From contig CM055272.1 of the NCBI GenBank assembly GCA_029237695.1, positions 37,848,901-37,912,900 on the forward strand: a DNA stretch of 64,000 nucleotides, given 5' to 3'. Of the stretch, positions 59,001 through 64,000 are shown in pieces. Source of the DNA: Conchocele bisecta (Eukaryota > Mollusca > Bivalvia > Lucinida > Thyasiridae). The notes under the pieces are model-generated. The model worked only from the letters and a program-made list of their open reading frames with translations. It did not search any database and had not been told where the DNA came from. Both the position numbers and the translations under genes were made by a program. Positions within the stretch are counted from its first letter, which is position 1. Every line of letters starts with the position of its first letter.

Positions 59001-62000
59001 AAAAAATCTTGTTTTTGCATTCTTTATATGGCAGTAAATTTTCACAGTAGTGATAGCGTTGCCCATGTTACATACATGTATGTTTACCTTTTAGTGGAGA
59101 CATCCCACCCCTGGAGAAGAAGTATGTACGGGTGGCGGGTAGTGCCACTATTGCAAACCTGTGTAACTTCCTCAAGAAGGTGCTACACCTACAAGATGAG
59201 AAACAGGTAGATACCCGAAGTCACTGGAATGGACGATTCTGTCTTAATTTTCAGATTGTTGCATTAACCCTTTCCGTGTCCGGCACATTAAAAAGTTTGC
59301 CGGAATTGCAAAATTATAGCTTCTATATCCCTTGAAGGATTACTTAAATATTTCAACACAGTATACCTGTGGACAAATGCCACCCATCTATGCTGCCCTG
59401 AATATGACCTTGACCTTTTCACCTTGACAACTTTGAACTTTTTCCCACATTAAGTTTGCCGGAGTTTCTCAATTCTGTCATAACTTCTATATTCCTTGAA
59501 GGATTACTTGTGGACAAATGTCACACATCAACACTGCCCTTAATATGACCTTGACTTTTTGACCTTCATAAATACGCTTGTGATACTTATCACTTTGGTT
59601 AATTAACTTTGCCACGGTTTCTCTAATCTGCCATTGGTGGCATTCGTGTGCCGACAGGCCACATTTCTTGTTACAGTTTGCCTATTCCATTAATCAAAAA
59701 GGGGCATTTTTTATAATCTTGAAAATCATGGCATATTCTGTAGATCCAGATGAGGCGGCTCGTCACGAGCTTCTTAGTCACAAGCCGACTCATCTGGATC
59801 TACAGTGTTTGTACATGATGGCTTTGTGGTCTGTAGAGTAGAATGGGTTATTATTAAATCATAAAATGATTTATTTTGTAAAATTTGGTATATATCCACA
59901 AACGGTGCAGATCCTGATGAACCGGCTCGATATGAATACATGGAGGATGGGACGGTATGCACATTCTTAACAATGAATCCATACTTAAGGATTCATACTG
60001 TTAATTGTGAATCTTACCTGGATTCATACTAGGGGGTCACGTGATCAGGGGACCGTTTCACTAAACTTTGTATGATAAAAAAGTTCATATGAAGATTTTT
60101 ATTAATTTGCTTCTCGCATTAACGTGGCTTGCTACTGCTACCATTTACCGCCTACATGTACACTTTATTACGTTTGTCAAATTGAACACACCCGCTAAAA
60201 CATTACCAACATCGGCTACCAGTGCAAAAATGCTATTTCTAAATTCCAATTGTGTACGTACAAACTTCTCAGTCATACAAAATTTAATGAAATGGTCCCA
60301 AGGTGAAGTAAGCGTGCTTAGCACTGTATCATGACACTCTTTCAGTGCTGAAAGTGTTTATTGTACTTTCAGTGCTGAATGTGTGACAAGCCCTCCCCCC
60401 ATACATGTGCATTCCTGTCTTTATATGACCTTGCTGTTGAACGGGCGTAAAACCCCAATCAGTCACTCAGTCAGTGTTACCATACAGGTGCATTCCTGTC
60501 TGTATATGACCTTGCTGTTGAATGGGCGTAAAACCCAAATCAGTCACTCAGTCAGTGCTACCATTCAGGTGGATTCCTGTCTGTATATTACCATGCTGTT
60601 GAACGGATGTAAAACACCAATCAATCAATCAGACAAACGTGTTGTAAGCTTTCAATGACGTTTTTTGTAAGTATTTATTTTGTACAAATCAATATAGAGA
60701 AAAATGTTGATGCAACAAGGGAGGTAATTGCGAAGTTATGTTTATTGCCACCAGGTGAAGATATTCTGTTGTGGAGACACGGTGGAAGAGGACGCGTGTA
60801 CCCTACAGGCACTGAAGGAAAAGTTCTTCACTGAACAGGTAGGGCTCACTTGATATTCTAGTACACAGAGCATTGGACTTAAATACCGATAGGTAATTTA
60901 ACAATGTGGTTTATCCTTTAATACTGCAATCGCAGTATCCCTCGCTTGGCCCTCGGATACATTTTTGGCTTTCTTGTACGTGAGAGTTTAATCCGGTTAT
61001 CCCCTTTATAAAGGTAGTAATATTTATAGTACTACTCCTATTATTTTTAGTTGGTGTGGCTGAGTGACTCTGCCGTGGTGAGGATATGGCACCTGATCAG
61101 GTTATTCTAATTTCAGGAGTGATTATATGTACATAATATTTTTGTTATTCAGTCCTGATTAAATCAGGACTGAATAACAAAAATATTATGTACATATTCA
61201 GTTCTAATTTTACTATTCTTCCCCCCACCCGTCGTTTGTACATGTGAATACGGGATTCGACAGGCCATGAAAACGCCATCAAGCTTGAAGGGAAATAAAC
61301 ATGTTTTTATGCCAGTAGTTGTCCGTGACATATAGTGGTTACCCTGTCCGTGTGTCTGTCTGTCAGTAGACAATTTCCCTTGTCTGCCTGTCAGTAGACA
61401 ATTTCCCTTGTCTGTCTGTCAGTAGACAATTTCCCTTGTCTGCCTGTCAGTAGACAATTTCCCTTGTCTGTCTGTCAGTAGACAATTTCCCTTGTCTGCC
61501 TGTCAGTAGACAATTTCCCTTGTCCGGCGAACTACATGTATTTCTACAGTTTTTGGCCAATTCTCTTCAAACTCGGTATACATCCCAACCATCAAGTGCA
61601 GGAGTGTGTAACATAAAAAAATTCACTGTCCCATCGATCCGTCCGCAGTTATGCCCCTTTTTCCACTCTGAAAATATTTTGCTCATGTCCGGCGAACTAC
61701 TTCTACAGTTTTTGGCCGATTTTCTTCACACTCGGTATACAACCCAACCATCAAGTGCAGGAATGCGTAACGTAAAAAGTTTCGCTAGCCCACCGATCCA
61801 TCCGCAGTTATGCCCATTTTTAGTATCTGAAAATAATTTGTTGTCCAATCATTCACTGAACATGATGATTGCTGTTGTATTATAATGCTCAACAGCGGTG
61901 GCATTTTGTTTTACAAACAATTTTCTAGTTTTTAGCTCGCCTGCACGAAGTGCAGAAGAGCTTATGGCATACCCCCGGCGGCGTCGGCGTCCGGCGTCGT

Positions 62001-62876
62001 CGGCGTCGTCCACAAACTTAACGTTGGGTAAATGTCTTATAACTTCTGTTTCCTTTCATGGAACACCTTGATATTTCATACATGCATTCCTCAGATGACC
62101 CTCTATCATGCTGTAGCAAATCCACAACCCACCACCCAATCCTTACCCCAAGGTCAAGGTCACATACTTAGCACATTCATAAACTTAACGTTGGGGTAAA
62201 TGTCTTATAACATCTGTTTCCTTTCATGGAACACCTTGATATTTCATATATGCATTCCTCAGATGACCCTCTATCATGCTGTAGCAAATCCACAACCCAC
62301 CACCCAACCCTTACCCCAAGGTCAATGTCACATACTTAGCATGTTCATAAACTTAACGTTGGGGTAAATGTTGTATAACTTCTGTTTCTTTACAGGGAAC
62401 GCTTTGCTATTTCATACATGCATTCATCTGATGATCCTCTATTGTGCTACAGCAAGTCCATGACCCACCCCCCACACCCCTTTCCCCAAGGTCACAAACT
62501 TAGCACATTCATACATGCATTCCTGATGTGAATAGCTATCATGCTGTAGAAAGTCATCAACTTGTGTTAAATTTTGTTTTGTTTCTATTTTCAGGCAGCA
62601 CATTGATATTTCATACATGAATTCATCTTAATATGCTATATTATGCTATAGCAAACCCACGACCCACCTTGCACCACTGACCCCAATGTCAAGGTCCACC
62701 GCACGCCCCTTAACCCAAGGTCAAGTTATATAATATCATGTTTTTTTTTATGCAACTGTGCCAAGTTTGACTGAAGGCTGACAACAGGCGAGCTTCGTTG
62801 TCTTCTGACAACTCTTGTTTTCTACCCATTGCAGGAGTGCCTTATGCTGCTACAGTACAAAGTACGAGAATCCTGA
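53081..62876 (+). CDS. PCGF-family gene, 3' seven exons (right copy, frameshifted)
   Basis: Exons on +: 53081-53180, 54514-54569, 55929-55984, 58773-58890, 59095-59206, 60755-60838, 62835-62876 (TGA). All splice sites are AG/GT. Encoded segments equal those of the left copy (RING second half, 'QDIVYKLLPSVAQ', Ser/Pro-rich linker 'SPTVSENTPGSQNEDSPN', RAWUL-like end), with silent differences. Exon 3 is 56 bases here but 57 in the left copy: 'caccggacg' replaces 'cacccagacg'. The lost base puts exon 4 into a frame that meets TGA at its second codon, removing the RAWUL part. It is either a haplotype-specific loss-of-function allele or a base-calling error. The first RING exon is again not found upstream, where the arm is interrupted by the transposon and gap. 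Confidence 0.8.
54764..55183. mobile_element. Foldback MITE, flanked by TACACA (mirror of 44320)
   Basis: Starts 'cagggctccagataaggaat' and ends 'cacagcttatctggagctctg'. Contains a 20-base internal duplication ('atggcatttcatgagaatta') absent from the left-arm copy. Confidence 0.8.
56128..56310 (+). repeat. tRNA-derived SINE (mirror of 43185-43385)
   Basis: Head 'gggccgtggcctagaggata' with A box and 'gttagttcaaatctcacc' as B-box-like, tail 'tctctatatgacctgagctg'. Confidence 0.65.
56536..56844. mobile_element. Palindromic MITE (mirror of 42657-42965)
   Basis: Ends 'cagtagcctatttcacc' and 'ggtgaaataggctactg', with the 'cacagcca/tggctgtg' centre. Confidence 0.8.
57945..58240 (-). repeat. tRNA-derived SINE-like repeat (mirror of 41215)
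   Basis: Reverse of the left-arm copy, with 'ggccgagaatcgaacccagg' as the complement of the B-box segment. Confidence 0.5.
58274..58656. mobile_element. Foldback MITE (mirror of 40799-41184)
   Basis: Starts 'cagggatccagataaggaat' and ends 'cagcttatctggtgctctg'. Confidence 0.75.
60400..60645 (+). repeat. Three tandem ~79 bp units (mirror of 37300)
   Basis: Units read 'gcattcctgtctgtatatga', 'ccttgctgttgaacgggcgt' and 'aaaaccccaatcagtcactc'. The 91-codon open frame across them is repetitive, not a gene. Confidence 0.7.
61365..61525. repeat. 28 bp tandem repeat, about six copies
   Basis: The unit 'gtcagtagacaatttccctt' plus 'gtctgYct' recurs at about 28-base intervals. Only two copies exist at the matching place in the left arm (36545-36600). 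Confidence 0.85.
61930..62825 (-). repeat. Hairpin-tailed dispersed repeat (mirror of 35255)
   Basis: Begins 'tttttagctcgcctgcacga' and contains four imperfect copies of the 'accttgatatttcatacatg' and 'catcatgctgtagcaaatcc' unit. Ends near 'gttgtcttctgacaactct'. Last PCGF intron. Confidence 0.7.
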
Positions 62877-62921
62877 CGCGGGTCGACACAGTGATTCTAA
62901 CATCTCTGTCTCTGTGAACAG

Positions 62922-64000
62922 AGCTCCAGATAATCTTTGTATCTAAAGCGTACTATACCCCCTGATTTAAAAATGATTATTTATTTTCTTCATTTATTGT
63001 CGCGCCGGCTTTAGCAGAGGCGCGACTATAGTCGGCGCTTTTTCCGTCGTCGTCCGCGTCGTCATCGTCCGCGTCGTCCGCGTCGTCCGTTTTTTTTGTA
63101 AGGCAAATGCGTTAAACTTATTGTTTTTTCACAATATCTCTTTAACCCCTTGCCTGACATTGATAATATTTTCACATCAATCTTTGTCTAGGGATGATGC
63201 TTCATTACGCACACCCCCACATCCAAATTTTGAAGGTCAAGGTCATTTATTTCCTTGTAATGTTCACCGGTTTTGTAACAGAAATGCGTTAAAGTTATTG
63301 TTTTTTCACAATATCTCTTTAACCCCTTGCCAGACATTGATAATATTTCACATCAATGTTTGTCTAGGGATGATGCTTCATTACGCACACCCCACATCCA
63401 AATTATCAAGGTCAAGGGCATTTATTTACTTGTAATGTTCACCGGTTTTGTAACAGAAATGCGTTAAAGTTATTGTTTTTTCACAATATCTCTTTAACCC
63501 CTTGCCAGACATTGATAATATTTCACATCAATGTTTGTCTAGGGATGATGCTTCATTACGCACACCCCCACATCCAAAGTCTGAAGGTCAAGGTCATTTA
63601 TTTACTTGTAATGTTCACCGGTTTTGTAACAGAAATGCATTAAAGTTATTGTTTTTTCACAATATCTCTTTAACCCCTTTCCAGACATTGATAACATTTC
63701 ACATCAATGTTTGTCTACGGATGATGCTTCATTATGCACACCCCCACATCCAAATTCTGAAGGTCAACGTAATTTATTTACTTGTAATGTTCACGGTCAA
63801 ATGCCTCGGCAGGCGCGACACCGCTTCCGTGGCGGAATTCTTGTACTAAATAGGGAACAAATGATAAAAAATTTAAACATTCACTTATTTGAGCTGCAAA
63901 AAGCTTTTTGTAGCTCAACTAAGTGAATTGTATGACCTTTATGACAGTATTTTCACTACTCAATTGGAATATTATAGGAATGAATGGCCTTTTTGTGGAA
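62922..64000. mobile_element. Start of nested 'cagagctccagataa' element (mirror of 32857)
   Basis: Begins 'cagagctccagataatcttt' and holds the hairpin tail at 62999-63095. Four ~177 bp tandem units follow (starts near 63130, 63307, 63482 and 63659), then the 'ttcacttatttgagctgcaa' hairpin near 63880. It lacks the pogo-like insertion of the left arm. Runs off the window. Confidence 0.7.

Larger units (their letters stand above)
48367..64000. repeat. Right arm of the inverted duplication
   Basis: Reverse-complement counterpart of 33258-47866. It differs by a 3,244 bp transposon (48662-51905), more copies of the 28 bp repeat at 61365-61525 and of the 177 bp repeat at 63110-63790, absence of the two left-arm insertions, and scattered base changes. 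It is cut by the window end. Confidence 0.92.

Overview
The window looks like nuclear DNA of an invertebrate, most likely a bivalve mollusc. It is AT-rich, intron-bearing and gene-poor. It holds an intronless-coding Toll-like receptor, a split Polycomb RING-finger (PCGF) gene, and dense non-autonomous transposons, including the 'gaccttgacctt' and 'cgccgacgccgg' repeats familiar from mollusc genomes. The bivalve assignment is inference; TLR, PCGF and nested MITEs alone only say metazoan.

Layout. 1-8.1 kb: repeats only. They include a palindromic MITE (634-823), an inverted minisatellite (2384-2954), a 1.47 kb element whose arms are inverted arrays of a short 'cgttcaaacg' repeat (4802-6275), and a TTAA-type MITE (7446-7940). 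8.4-13.0 kb: a GC-rich decayed mobile element. It has a retroviral-type (rve) integrase pseudogene on + and, converging on it from -, a pseudogene with a SAP-like N-terminus, family-B DNA polymerase, SF1-type helicase and HNH-like end. 13.8-17 kb: TTAA, mariner-like and pogo/Tigger-like non-autonomous elements. 18.85-21.12 kb: the TLR gene, followed by decayed tandem copies of its own 3' end. 21.5-33 kb: foldback MITEs, a broken non-LTR retrotransposon and many hairpins.

33.26-64 kb is one huge inverted duplication centred on a 500-N assembly gap (47867-48366). Each arm carries the same seven downstream exons of a PCGF gene, on - in the left arm (35191-46396) and on + in the right arm (53081-62876). 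The arms differ by substitutions, repeat copy number and at least three large insertions: a 3.24 kb TIR transposon with a 442-residue transposase-like ORF only in the right arm, and a 1.06 kb pogo-like element plus a ~1.46 kb block only in the left. That pattern fits two haplotypes of one locus joined head to head by scaffolding better than a biological palindrome, but a true palindrome cannot be excluded from sequence alone. The right copy of PCGF exon C has lost one base and would be frameshifted.

Only two host genes are well supported (TLR, PCGF). Almost everything else is transposon-derived, and the two arms act as a natural filled-site/empty-site comparison that fixes target-site duplications for several families.
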